In this document: piece after piece, positions 36,327-44,993 of the stretch
How positions within the stretch are numbered: position 1 is the first letter of the stretch
Layout of the letters: every line of letters begins with the position of its first letter
Source of the DNA: Streptomyces durocortorensis
GTDB taxonomy: Bacteria > Actinomycetota > Actinomycetes > Streptomycetales > Streptomycetaceae
Assembly (NCBI RefSeq): GCF_031760065.1
Contig: NZ_CP134500.1
Coordinates: 6,138,001-6,202,000 of the forward strand
Reading direction: 5' to 3'
DNA length: 64,000 bases
Made by a program: the position numbers and the translations under genes
The notes under the pieces: model-generated
What the model was told of the DNA's origin: nothing
The model's input: only the letters and a program-made list of their open reading frames with translations
Databases searched by the model: none

Positions 36327-37549
36327 TTGTTGCCTCCGTCAGCGTTGAAGTGCGGGTTCTCCCAGACGACCGTGGCGCCCATGCCGAAGCCGACGCACAT
36401 CGTCGTCAGGCCGTAGCGGACCTCGGGCTGCTCCTCGAACTGCCGGGCCAGCTGCGTCATGAGCCGGACACCGGAGGAGGCCAGCGGGTGGCCGTACGCG
36501 ATGGCACCGCCGTACTGGTTGACGCGGGCGTCGTCGTCGGCGATGCCGTAGTGCTCCAGGAAGGCGAGCACCTGCACGGCGAAGGCCTCGTTGATCTCGA
36601 AGAGACCGATGTCGTCGATGGTCAGGCCCGCCTGGGCCAGCGCCTTCTCCGTGGCCGGGATCGGACCGTAGCCCATGACCTCCGGCTCGACGCCCGCGAA
36701 GGCGTAGGAGACCAGGCGCATCTTGACCGGGAGGCCCAGCTCGACTGCGACGTCCTCGGCGGCGAGCAGCGAGGCGGTGGCGCCGTCGTTGAGCCCCGCG
36801 GCGTTACCGGCCGTCACGCGACCGTGGGCGCGGAAGGGGGTCTTCAGGCCCGCGAGGGACTCCATCGTGGTGCCCGGGCGCATCGGCTCGTCGGCGGTGA
36901 CCAGGCCCCAGCCCGTCTCGCCCGCCTCGGCGTTGGTGCGGCGCACCGACACGGGCACCAGGTCCTGCTGGATCTTGCCGTTGGCGTACGCCTTGGCGGC
37001 CTTCTCCTGCGAGCGCACCGCGTAGGCGTCGGCGCGCTCCTTGGTGATCGTGGGGTAGCGGTCGTGCAGGTTCTCCGCCGTCATGCCCATGAACAGGGCG
37101 GACTCGTCGACCAGCTTCTCCGACACGAAGCGCGGGTTCGGGTCTACGCCCTCGCCCATCGGGTGGCGGCCCATGTGCTCGACGCCACCGGCCACGACGA
37201 CGTCGTACGCGCCGAAGGCGATGGAACCGGCCGTCGAGGTGACGGCGGTCAGCGCGCCCGCGCACATGCGGTCGATCGAGTAGCCCGGGACGGACTGCGG
37301 CAGACCGGCCAGAATTCCGGCGGTACGGCCCAGCGTGAGGCCCTGGTCGCCGATCTGCGTGGTCGCGGCGATGGCGACCTCGTCGATCTTCTTGGGGTCC
37401 AGGTCCGGGTTGCGGCGCAGCAGCTCCCGGATGGCCTTCACGACGAGGTCGTCGGCGCGGGTCTCGTGGTAGATGCCCTTGGGGCCCGCTTTGCCGAACG
37501 GGGTGCGGACGCCGTCGACGAAGACGACGTCCCGGATGGTACGAGGCAC
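36323..37549 (-). CDS. fadA: Acetyl-CoA acyltransferase (thiolase), beta subunit
   Basis: 408 residues from GTG 37549, with GGAGGAGA 8 bases upstream. The active-site Cys96 is in SIDRMCAGALTAV, the second catalytic region is NQYGGAIAYGHPLASSG (His) and the last is LTTMCVGFGMGATVVWE. It performs the final thiolytic step of beta-oxidation on FadB products. It is the first gene of the fadA-fadB pair. The frame remains open far upstream, but the homology begins at this GTG. Confidence 0.94.
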   Translation of the reverse strand: MPRTIRDVVFVDGVRTPFGKAGPKGIYHETRADDLVVKAIRELLRRNPDLDPKKIDEVAIAATTQIGDQGLTLGRTAGILAGLPQSVPGYSIDRMCAGALTAVTSTAGSIAFGAYDVVVAGGVEHMGRHPMGEGVDPNPRFVSEKLVDESALFMGMTAENLHDRYPTITKERADAYAVRSQEKAAKAYANGKIQQDLVPVSVRRTNAEAGETGWGLVTADEPMRPGTTMESLAGLKTPFRAHGRVTAGNAAGLNDGATASLLAAEDVAVELGLPVKMRLVSYAFAGVEPEVMGYGPIPATEKALAQAGLTIDDIGLFEINEAFAVQVLAFLEHYGIADDDARVNQYGGAIAYGHPLASSGVRLMTQLARQFEEQPEVRYGLTTMCVGFGMGATVVWENPHFNADGGNK

Positions 37550-37617
37550 GGTGGCTCTCCTCCAGGGTGCGGGATGGCACTGCTGCGGGGCACGCCACGG
37601 GGCGCGCCGCCTGCCCA

Positions 37618-38093
37618 TCATGCTACTTGCGGGTAACCAGACTGCCCACCCCCCACGGCCGGAGCGTCGAAGGTCACACCGGGGCGGCGGCCGGTGCGGT
37701 GCCTCACGGGCACCTCCGCGACCATCAGGACCAGCAGTTCGAGGCGGAGGCCCAGCGCGCGCCGCAGCACCAGGAAGATTCGGTCGCTCCCGTGCGAGTC
37801 GATCACCGGAGCGCCTCCGGCCGCCGGCAGGAGCGCCGGCAACCTGGCGTGATTTCGCTCCTCCGCGACGAACATCCGCACCGCCGACGCATACGCTGCG
37901 TCGCCGTCCGCCTCCGTATTGTCGACCAGTCCGGCTCCGTCGCCTCCTCGCCGACCTGGAACCGCTGCACGCTGCGCCGGATCGCGAGGTGCGGCAGCGC
38001 TCCGGTCTCCCGGTCCGGGTCGCCCGGCTCCGTACGATCCCGCCGCGCGGCCTCGAACACGCGTATCCAGCCGCCGTACGCCGGGGTGTCCAC
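37618..38093 (-). pseudogene. Ferritin-like domain protein, frameshifted and truncated
   Basis: Reading from ATG 38093, one frame gives MDTPAYGGWIRVFEAARRD then IRRSVQRFQVGEE. The expected continuation (GLVDNTEADGDAAYASAVRM, FVAEERNHARL, LRRALGLRLELLVLMVAE) is in the next frame. A one-base loss near 37945-37960 explains this. The continuation then loses similarity after VAEVPV and stops at 37618, whereas related Streptomyces ferritin-like proteins continue for about 50 more residues. The gene is broken twice: by frameshift and by loss of its 3' end. It lies between intact core genes. Confidence 0.72.
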
Positions 38094-38160
38094 GCCCGCC
38101 CCCGCGACCGCCGTGGTTCAACCCCTGTGGTTCCTGCCGCGTTCCGGCCGGAGAAGTGAA

Positions 38161-38189
38161 ACACCCCCCGGCCGACGGCCGGGGGGTGT
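38161..38189. terminator. Hairpin terminator after rnd
   Basis: The 13-base arms ACACCCCCCGGCC and GGCCGGGGGGTGT are perfectly complementary around a GAC loop. Confidence 0.85.
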
Positions 38190-38211
38190 ACGGGAGCGCG
38201 TGTGTACGGGA

Positions 38212-39486
38212 TCAGGCGCCGGCGTCCAGAGCCCGGAGCAGCAGGGGTGCGACCTGCTGGATCTGCCAGTTCCGTGCCCCGTATCCGGCGAGGGTGTCCT
38301 CGACGGCGCTCGGGGTGGGGTTCGCCGGGGGCTCCCAGCAGACCCGGCGCACGGTGTCCGGGGTGATCAGGTTCTCCTGGGGCATGCGGAGGCGCTCGGC
38401 CAGCTCCGAGACGGCGGTGCGGGCGGCCGAGAGCCGGGCGGCGGCGGCCGGGTCCTTGTCGGCCCAGGAGCGCGGGGGCGGCGGCCCCGCGGGCTGCTGG
38501 CCGGGCTGCGGGAGCTCCGACTCCGGCAGCGCCCTGGCCCGGTCCACGGCGGCCTGCCACTGCTCCAGCTGGCGGCGGCCCATGCGGTGGCCGAATCCCG
38601 GCAGCGCGGTCAGGGCCTGCACATTGACCGGCAGCGCGAGCGCGGCCTCGACGATCGCCGCGTCGCCGAGGACCTTGCCCGGCGAGACGTCGCGGCGCTG
38701 GGCGACCTGGTCACGGGTGGTCCACAGCTCGCGGACGACCGCCATCTGGCGGCGGCGGCGCACCTTGTGCATGCCCGAGGTCCGGCGCCAGGGGTCCTTG
38801 CGGGGCGGGGCCGGCGGCGCGGATGCGATGGCGTCGAACTCCTCCCGGGCCCACTCCAGCTTGCCCTGTCGCTCCAGCTCCTTCTCCAGCGCGTCGCGCA
38901 GGTCGATCAGGAGCTCCACGTCGAGCGCGGCGTAGCGCAGCCAGGGCTCGGGCAGCGGGCGGGTGGACCAGTCGACCGCGGAGTGGCCCTTCTCCAGGGC
39001 GTAACCGAGGACGTTCTCCACCATCGCCCCGAGGCCGACGCGCGGGAAGCCCGCGAGCCGTCCGGCAAGCTCGGTGTCGAACAGCGAGGTGGGGGTCATG
39101 CCTATGTCCCGCAGGCACGGCAGGTCCTGGGTGGCCGCGTGCAGGATCCACTCGGTGTCGCTCAGTGCGGAACCGAGGCCCGAGAGGTCGGGGCAGCCGA
39201 CCGGGTCGACCAGTGCGCTGCCCGCGCCCTCGCGGCGCAGCTGTACGAGATAGGCGCGCTGGCCGTAGCGGTACCCCGAAGCGCGTTCGGCGTCGACGGC
39301 CACCGGGCCGGTGCCCGCGGCGAAGGCGGCGATCACCTGGGCGAGGGCGTCGTCGGACGTCACCACCGGGGGAATGCCCTCGCGCGGTTCGAGCAAGGGG
39401 ATCGGCGCCGGGGCGACGTCGTCCGGGGGAGCGCCCCCGGTGGTTCGCAGTGAAGTGTCTGCTGCGGTCTCTTGGGCGTCGGTCAC
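38212..39486 (-). CDS. rnd: Ribonuclease D
   Basis: 424 residues from GTG 39486. The DEDD exonuclease core is present: D65/E67 in VAVDAERASGY, the third acidic residue in ATQDLPCLRD and the last in YAALDVELLIDL. An HRDC-type nucleic-acid-binding domain follows (about 215-300; QALTALPGFGHRMGRRQLEQ). A Pro-rich segment and a conserved actinobacterial tail end the protein. RNase D trims the 3' ends of tRNA and other stable RNAs. A 36-bp palindrome lies just upstream. Confidence 0.9.
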   Translation of the reverse strand: MTDAQETAADTSLRTTGGAPPDDVAPAPIPLLEPREGIPPVVTSDDALAQVIAAFAAGTGPVAVDAERASGYRYGQRAYLVQLRREGAGSALVDPVGCPDLSGLGSALSDTEWILHAATQDLPCLRDIGMTPTSLFDTELAGRLAGFPRVGLGAMVENVLGYALEKGHSAVDWSTRPLPEPWLRYAALDVELLIDLRDALEKELERQGKLEWAREEFDAIASAPPAPPRKDPWRRTSGMHKVRRRRQMAVVRELWTTRDQVAQRRDVSPGKVLGDAAIVEAALALPVNVQALTALPGFGHRMGRRQLEQWQAAVDRARALPESELPQPGQQPAGPPPPRSWADKDPAAAARLSAARTAVSELAERLRMPQENLITPDTVRRVCWEPPANPTPSAVEDTLAGYGARNWQIQQVAPLLLRALDAGA

Positions 39487-39511
39487 GCCTCAAGGGTATA
39501 GGTGTATACGC

Positions 39512-39547
39512 GCCACCCGTCGACGGAACGTTCCGTCGACGGGTGGC
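39512..39547. terminator. 36-bp perfect palindrome upstream of rnd
   Basis: Bases 39512-39529 are the exact reverse complement of 39530-39547 with no spacer, centred on GTCGACGGAACGTTCCGTCGAC. It lies 53 bases after the stop of the response regulator gene and 25 bases before the rnd start on the same strand. It is most likely a terminator for the regulator gene; an operator for rnd is possible. Confidence 0.6.
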
Positions 39548-39600
39548 CATGCGCATATTCCAGCCGGGGGCGCATCGGTGCACGTCCCGGCGGGGTGGGG

Positions 39601-40263
39601 TCAGTGGATGATGCCCGTGCGCAGGGCCACGGCGACCATGCCGGCGCGGTCTCCGGTGCCCAGCTTGCGGGCGATCCGGGCGAGGTGGGACTTGACGGTC
39701 AGGGCGGAGAGGCCCATCGAGACGCCGATGGCCTTGTTGGACTGGCCCTCGGCGACCAGGCGGAGCACCTCCACTTCGCGGCCGGACAGTTCGCGGTAGC
39801 CGCCCGGGTGGCTCGGGGAACCGGGGGGCCGGCGGTGCATCCGGGCCGCGTTGGCGCCGATGGGGGCGACGCCGGGGCGGGTGGGGTGGCCGATGTTGGT
39901 GCGGGTGCCGGTGACGACGTAGCCCTTCACGCCACCCGCGAGGGCGTTGCGAACGGCGCCGATGTCGTCGGCGGCGGAGAGGGCGAGACCGTTCGGCCAG
40001 CCTGCGGCTCGGGTCTCGGAAAGCAGGGTCAGCCCGGAACCGTCGGGCAGGTGGACGTCGGCAATGCAGATGTCGCGCGGGTTGCCGACGCGGGGGCGTG
40101 CCTCCGCGATGGACGACGCCTCGATGACGTCACGTACTCCGAGGGCCCACAGATGGCGGGTGACGGTGGAACGGACGCGCGGGTCGGCCACGACGACCAT
40201 GGCCGTCGGCTTGTTCGGGCGGTAGGCGACCAGGCTTGCGGGCTGCTCAAGGAGAACGGACAC
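39601..40263 (-). CDS. Orphan LuxR-type response regulator
   Basis: 220 residues from GTG 40263; AGGAGG lies 5 bases upstream, which decides the start against an open frame to 40341. The receiver domain has VVVADPRVRS and the probable phosphorylation site D69 in CIADVHLPDGSGL. The acidic pocket is reduced to one Asp, so it may be an atypical receiver. A GerE/LuxR helix-turn-helix is at about 155-215 (LSGREVEVLRLVAEGQSNKA). No histidine kinase gene is adjacent. The 255-base upstream gap is AT-rich and carries repeats. Confidence 0.85.
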   Translation of the reverse strand: MSVLLEQPASLVAYRPNKPTAMVVVADPRVRSTVTRHLWALGVRDVIEASSIAEARPRVGNPRDICIADVHLPDGSGLTLLSETRAAGWPNGLALSAADDIGAVRNALAGGVKGYVVTGTRTNIGHPTRPGVAPIGANAARMHRRPPGSPSHPGGYRELSGREVEVLRLVAEGQSNKAIGVSMGLSALTVKSHLARIARKLGTGDRAGMVAVALRTGIIH

Positions 40264-40518
40264 CAGGCCTCCTGGGGGGAGTGGCGGGACGGGCCGGCTC
40301 AGGGGATGAAGCCGGGGGCGAAACCGTGCTTGAAGGGTCATTGACCTCTTCGGCAGCGGACCCGTCCTCCTTTAGGGGAAGATCACGATTTGGTGAGTAA
40401 CAATTCGGGCAAATAGGACGCGCGATCGATTGTACGAAAAGAGAGCCGGTGCTGTGCGATACGAGTAACAAAGCGTTACGAACACCAGGGCGAAGCGGGT
40501 GGCGGGGATGACGAAACG
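40264..40518. promoter_or_regulatory. AT-rich control region with TACGAA-type repeats
   Basis: 255 bases upstream of the response regulator. The core motif TACGAA recurs at TGTACGAAAAG (about 40431), GTTACGAAC (about 40476) and GCTACGAAACC (about 40517), with ATACGAGTAAC between the first two. All copies are in the same orientation. The region is a candidate for multiple regulator sites. Confidence 0.4.
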
Positions 40519-41178
40519 CTACGAAACCTGTGGCCCGCGCCGCTGCGGCAGCGTCACCACCGCCGCGTCCGCCGGGTCGGACGGCGGCAGGCCCGCGATC
40601 TGACACAGCAGATCACCCCAGGCCATCAGGTGCGACGCCGCGTCCGGCACCCCGCCGCGCCCCTCCCGGGGCGTCCACGAGGCCCGGATCTCGATCTGCG
40701 TCGCCGGACGGCGCGCGGACAGCGCACCGAAGTAGTGCGATCCGGCGCGCGTCACCGTCCCGCCGGCCTCCCCGTAGGACAGCCCCCGCGCGTCCAGCGC
40801 ACCCGTGAGCCAGGTCCAGCACACCTCCGGAAGCAGCGGGTCCGCCGCCATCTCCGGCTCCAGCTCCGCCCGCACCAGCGTCACCAGCCGGAAGGCCCCC
40901 TGCCAGGCGTCATGCCCCGCCGGATCGTGCAGCAGCACCAGCCTGCCGTCCGCGAGATCGTCCTCCCCGTCCACCACCGCCGCCTCCAGGGCATACGCGT
41001 GCGGCGCGAGGCGCTGGGGCGGCCTGGTCGGCTCCACCTCCAGCTCCGGGCGCAGCCGGGCGGAGCGCAGTGCGTCGACCGCCGCGCGGAACGCGGGCGG
41101 CACGGAAGGCCCCTCCGCGCGCTCCTTGCCGTCAACGCCATCGGAATGATCGGAAAATTGTCCCTGAGCCGGAGCCAT
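40519..41178 (-). CDS. DUF3000 family protein
   Basis: 219 residues. The whole length (for example VPPAFRAAVDALRSARLRPE, LHDPAGHDAWQGAFRLVTLV and LLPEVCWTWLTGALDARGL) matches my memory of the actinobacterial DUF3000 family, whose genes lie between rnd and hemE in Streptomyces. No signal peptide or membrane segment; biochemical function unknown. It is divergent from hemE with only 92 bases between the starts, so the two promoters are back to back. Confidence 0.78.
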   Translation of the reverse strand: MAPAQGQFSDHSDGVDGKERAEGPSVPPAFRAAVDALRSARLRPELEVEPTRPPQRLAPHAYALEAAVVDGEDDLADGRLVLLHDPAGHDAWQGAFRLVTLVRAELEPEMAADPLLPEVCWTWLTGALDARGLSYGEAGGTVTRAGSHYFGALSARRPATQIEIRASWTPREGRGGVPDAASHLMAWGDLLCQIAGLPPSDPADAAVVTLPQRRGPQVS

Positions 41179-41270
41179 GCCGGGAAGAGTAAAGGGAAGG
41201 CGGGCCTCGTGCAGGGAGAGACACCCGTGCGGGGCCGGGCTCCTTCGCCGTGCGTGCGAAGATTCTGTGC

Positions 41271-42368
41271 GTGAGTGCCAACGACAGCCCTTCGGGCCAG
41301 CAGACGACGACCTCCGCCAGCCACGACGCGGGCCGCGCGGCCACCCACGACTCCGCGTTCCTCAAGGCCTGCCGACGCGAACCCGTGCCCCACACGCCGG
41401 TCTGGTTCATGCGCCAGGCGGGGCGCTCGCTGCCCGAGTACCTGAAGGTCCGCGAGGGCATCGCGATGCTCGACTCCTGCATGATGCCGGAGCTGGTCAC
41501 CGAGATCACGCTCCAGCCCGTACGCCGCCACAAGGTCGACGCCGCGATCTACTTCAGCGACATCGTCGTGCCGCTGAAGGCCATCGGCATCGACCTCGAC
41601 ATCAAGCCCGGAGTCGGCCCCGTCATCGCCGAGCCGATCCGCACCCGCGCCGACCTCGCCCGGCTGCGCGACCTCACCCCCGAGGACGTCCCGTACGTCA
41701 CCGAGGCCATCGGGATGCTCACCGCCGAACTGGGCGCCACCCCGCTCATCGGCTTCGCCGGGGCCCCCTTCACCCTCGCCAGCTACCTCGTCGAGGGCGG
41801 CCCCTCGCGCAGCCACGAGCGCACCAAGGCCATGATGTACGGCGACCCGCAGCTCTGGGCCGACCTCGTCGACCGGCTCGCCGAGATCACCGGTGCCTTC
41901 CTCAAGGTCCAGATCGAGGCGGGCGCCTCGGCCGTCCAGCTCTTCGACTCCTGGGTCGGGGCCCTGGCCCCCGCCGACTACCGCCGCTCGGTGCTCCCCG
42001 CCTCCGCGAAGGTCTTCGACGCCGTCGCCTCCTACGGCGTCCCCCGCATCCACTTCGGCGTCGGCACCGGCGAACTCCTCGGCCTGATGGGCGAGGCCGG
42101 GGCGGACGTCGTCGGCGTCGACTGGCGGGTCCCGCTGGACGAGGCCGCGCGCCGCGTCGGTCCCGGCAAGGCGCTCCAGGGCAACCTCGACCCGGCGGTG
42201 CTCTTCGCGCCCACCCCGGCGGTCGAGGCCAAGACCCGCGAGGTGCTGGACCGGGCCGCCGGGCTTGAGGGGCACATCTTCAACCTGGGCCACGGCGTCA
42301 TGCCGTCCATGGACCCGGACGCGCTCACCCGGCTCGTGCAGTACGTGCACGAGCAGACCGCACGCTGA
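41271..42368 (+). CDS. hemE: Uroporphyrinogen decarboxylase
   Basis: 365 residues from GTG 41271; GTG 41250 is an alternative. It converts uroporphyrinogen III to coproporphyrinogen III in heme synthesis. Visible signatures are [15 protein letters not shown] (the substrate-binding Arg loop), the catalytic Asp region [32 protein letters not shown] and [14 protein letters not shown]. No good Shine-Dalgarno is seen. It diverges from the DUF3000 gene and converges with the oxidoreductase gene. Confidence 0.94.
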   Translation: MSANDSPSGQQTTTSASHDAGRAATHDSAFLKACRREPVPHTPVWFMRQAGRSLPEYLKVREGIAMLDSCMMPELVTEITLQPVRRHKVDAAIYFSDIVVPLKAIGIDLDIKPGVGPVIAEPIRTRADLARLRDLTPEDVPYVTEAIGMLTAELGATPLIGFAGAPFTLASYLVEGGPSRSHERTKAMMYGDPQLWADLVDRLAEITGAFLKVQIEAGASAVQLFDSWVGALAPADYRRSVLPASAKVFDAVASYGVPRIHFGVGTGELLGLMGEAGADVVGVDWRVPLDEAARRVGPGKALQGNLDPAVLFAPTPAVEAKTREVLDRAAGLEGHIFNLGHGVMPSMDPDALTRLVQYVHEQTAR

Positions 42369-42380
42369 CACCGAGGTGCC

Positions 42381-42416
42381 CGGGGCGCGGGGGCCTCGTC
42401 AGCTCCCCGCGCCCCG
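42381..42416. terminator. Hairpin overlapping the end of the oxidoreductase gene
   Basis: The 12-base arms CGGGGCGCGGGG (42381-42392) and CCCCGCGCCCCG (42405-42416) pair perfectly. The right arm lies in the last codons of the convergent gene at 42399. Confidence 0.7.
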
Positions 42417-43787
42417 CACCGCCGCCACCGTCTTGCGGGCCGCCACCAGCACCGGGTCCCACACCGGTGAGAACGGCGGGGCGTAGCCCAGGTCGAGCGC
42501 GGTCATCTGCTCCACCGTCATCCCGGCCGTCAGCGCCACCGCCGCCACGTCCACGCGCTTCGCCGACCCCTCGCGCCCGACGATCTGCACCCCGAGCAGC
42601 CGTCCCGTACGGTGCTCCGCGATCATCTTCACCGTCATCGGCTTCGCCCCCGGGTAGTAACCCGCCCGCTGCGTCGACTCGATGGTCGCCGTGACATAGC
42701 GCAGCCCGACCGCGCGGGCGTCCTTCTCGCGCAGCCCGGTCCGGGCGATCTCCAGATCGCAGACCTTGCTCACCGCCGTACCGACCACGCCCGGGAACGT
42801 GCCGTAGCCGCCCCCGGCGTTGGAACCGATCACCTGGCCGTGCTTGTTGGCGTGGGTGCCCAGCGCGATGTGGCGGGTGCGGCCCGCCACCAGGTCCAGG
42901 ACCTCCACGCAGTCGCCACCCGCCCAGATGTTCTCGTGGCCCACGACCCGCATCGACAGATCGGTGAGCAGTCCGCCGTGCGGTCCGACGGGGAGACCCG
43001 CCTCCTGCGCGAGCGCCGTCTCCGGTTCGACGCCGATGCCGAGGACCACCACGTCCGCCGGATACGTCCGCGCGTCCGTCGCCACCTCGCTCACCCGGCC
43101 GTCGGGACCCGTGAGAATGCCGGTGACCGCCGCCCCGTTGACCGTGGTGATGCCCAGGCCGTCCATCGCCTCGTGGACGAGCCGCCCCATGTCCGGGTCG
43201 AGCGTGGCCATCGGCTGCTCGCCCCGGTTGAGGACGGTCACCTCGAAGCCCCGCTTGAGCATCGCCTCGGCCATCTCGACGCCGATGTACCCGGCGCCCA
43301 CCACGACCGCCCGCCGTCCCGTGCCGGAACCCAGGGCGTCCAGCGAGTCCAGGAGCGCCTGCCCGTCGTCCAGGGTCTGCAGCCCGTGCACCCCGGGCGC
43401 GTCCATACCGGGCAGCTCCGGGCGCACCGGACGGGCCCCGGTGGCGATCACCAGCTTGTCGAAGCCCGTCCAGTACGTCGTCCCGCTCTCCCGGTCCAGC
43501 GCCCTCACCCGGCGCCCCGCCACGTCGAGCTCCGTCACCTCGGTCCGCATCCGCAGATCGATGTCCCGCCCCCGGTGCTCCTCGGGGGTACGGGCGATCA
43601 GGTCCTCGCGCCGCTCCACGTCACCGCTCACCCAGTACGGGATGCCGCAGGCGGAGTACGAGGTGAAGTGGCCGCGCTCGAAGGCGACGATCTCCAGCGC
43701 GTCCGGCCCCTTCAGCCTGCGGGCCTGCGACGCGGCGGACATGCCCGCCGCGTCACCCCCGATGACCACCAGTCGCTCCGCTGTCAT
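42399..43787 (-). CDS. FAD-dependent CoA-disulfide reductase-like oxidoreductase
   Basis: 462 residues; AAGGGA lies before ATG 43787. FAD motif VVIGGDAAGMSAASQAR (7-23), NAD motif VVVGAGYIGVEMAEAMLKRG (about 150-170) and a C-terminal dimerisation domain ending in LDLGYAPPFSPVWDPVL. A single redox cysteine, Cys47 in TSYSACGIPYWVSGDV, matches CoA-disulfide reductases and NADH oxidases of the same family. It probably reduces CoA disulfide or a persulfide with NAD(P)H. It lies inside the heme gene cluster but on the opposite strand, so a direct link to heme is not shown. Confidence 0.85.
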   Translation of the reverse strand: MTAERLVVIGGDAAGMSAASQARRLKGPDALEIVAFERGHFTSYSACGIPYWVSGDVERREDLIARTPEEHRGRDIDLRMRTEVTELDVAGRRVRALDRESGTTYWTGFDKLVIATGARPVRPELPGMDAPGVHGLQTLDDGQALLDSLDALGSGTGRRAVVVGAGYIGVEMAEAMLKRGFEVTVLNRGEQPMATLDPDMGRLVHEAMDGLGITTVNGAAVTGILTGPDGRVSEVATDARTYPADVVVLGIGVEPETALAQEAGLPVGPHGGLLTDLSMRVVGHENIWAGGDCVEVLDLVAGRTRHIALGTHANKHGQVIGSNAGGGYGTFPGVVGTAVSKVCDLEIARTGLREKDARAVGLRYVTATIESTQRAGYYPGAKPMTVKMIAEHRTGRLLGVQIVGREGSAKRVDVAAVALTAGMTVEQMTALDLGYAPPFSPVWDPVLVAARKTVAAVRGAGS

Positions 43788-43838
43788 ACCGGGTCCCTTT
43801 CGCCGAGTTCCGCCGCGTCAGGGGCCACGCTACGGCGA

Positions 43839-44867
43839 TCAGGGCGCCGGGGTGCCCTCCGCCTCCGGTCGGGGCGCTGCCGGGACCCCGCGGGCCGCCC
43901 GCCGGGCGCGCAGCACCCGCCAGACCACCAGCGCCAGGGCTGCGGTGATCAGGAACGGGAACGCGGCCCCGAACGCCACCGCGATCCACCGGAGCATCGT
44001 CACGAACGCGTCCCAGCCGCCGCCCAGCGCGTCCAGGAAGCCCGGGTCCCCCTTCTCCCCGTCGTCGCCCGGGGCGTCCGGCGGCGTCAGGTCCAGGGTG
44101 ATCGTCGCCAGCGAGGTGCGGTCCTTCAGGCTCGCCTGCTGGGCGAGCAGCGACTCCAGGTCGGACTGACGGCTGCTCAGCTCACCCTCCAGGGCCACCA
44201 CATCGCTGATCCTCTCCGCCTTGTCCATCAGCTCCCGCACCCGGGCCACGCTCGCCCGCTGCGTGGCGATCCGGCTCTCCACGTCGACCACCTGGTCGGT
44301 GACGTCCTTCGCGTCCGAGGTGCGCGACAGCAGCTTCCCGGAGCCGGCGAGGGTGCGCAGCACCTCCTGGAACCGGTCCTGCGGCACCCGCAGCACCAGA
44401 TGCGAGGTCTCGTACGTGTCGTCCATCCGCTCGGTGTTCTCCGTCGCCACCAGGCCACCGGCGCCCTCCGCCGCGCTGCGGGCGGCGGCGACGGCCTTCG
44501 GCACGCTCCTCACCTCGACGGAGAGCGTGGCCGTACGGATCACGTGGGTGGCCGCGGCCCCGGGCTTCGGGGCCTTCTTCCCGGCCGCCTTGCCGTCCGC
44601 CGGTGCTTCCGACGCCATGGCCCCGTCCTCGGCGCCCGACCCCGCCTGCTCGTCGGACAGGTTCTCCCTCCCCTTCTCCCGCCCCGCGTACTCGCTGTCC
44701 GCCGTCTTCGCGCCGCTGTCCGAGGCGTCGCCCGCCCCGCAGCCGCCGACGGCGAGCAGCGCGCCGAGCACCCCGGCCAGGAGCGCCGCCCGGCCCCGGC
44801 CGTACGGCCGCCGGGCGCGCGGCGCGGCAGGCTGCCGGGCCACGGATCGATCGGTCTTCCTCGTCAT
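43839..44867 (-). CDS. DUF4349 domain lipoprotein with a C-terminal membrane helix
   Basis: 342 residues from ATG 44867 (GGGGGA upstream). A Tat- or Sec-type basic signal leads to a lipobox-like GALLAVGGC (Cys43). A Ser/Glu/Ala-rich linker follows, then the DUF4349 domain with HVIRTATLSVEVRSV, SHLVLRVPQDRFQEVLRTLA and DVTDQVVDVESRIATQRASV (coiled coil, about 195-260). It ends with a transmembrane helix (AFPFLITAALALVVWRVL) and basic residues. It is anchored in the outer face of the membrane. Its function is not known. Confidence 0.84.
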   Translation of the reverse strand: MTRKTDRSVARQPAAPRARRPYGRGRAALLAGVLGALLAVGGCGAGDASDSGAKTADSEYAGREKGRENLSDEQAGSGAEDGAMASEAPADGKAAGKKAPKPGAAATHVIRTATLSVEVRSVPKAVAAARSAAEGAGGLVATENTERMDDTYETSHLVLRVPQDRFQEVLRTLAGSGKLLSRTSDAKDVTDQVVDVESRIATQRASVARVRELMDKAERISDVVALEGELSSRQSDLESLLAQQASLKDRTSLATITLDLTPPDAPGDDGEKGDPGFLDALGGGWDAFVTMLRWIAVAFGAAFPFLITAALALVVWRVLRARRAARGVPAAPRPEAEGTPAP

Positions 44868-44993
44868 AACTGGTCCCCCCAGGACGGTGGTTGATCGTGC
44901 CGGTTCGACGCGGCGCCCCCGGAGCCGGTTGCCGGTCGGCGGTTTCGAAGCGGTCACGGTCGGGACTCGGAACGGGTTTGAGAGAGTGGACCC

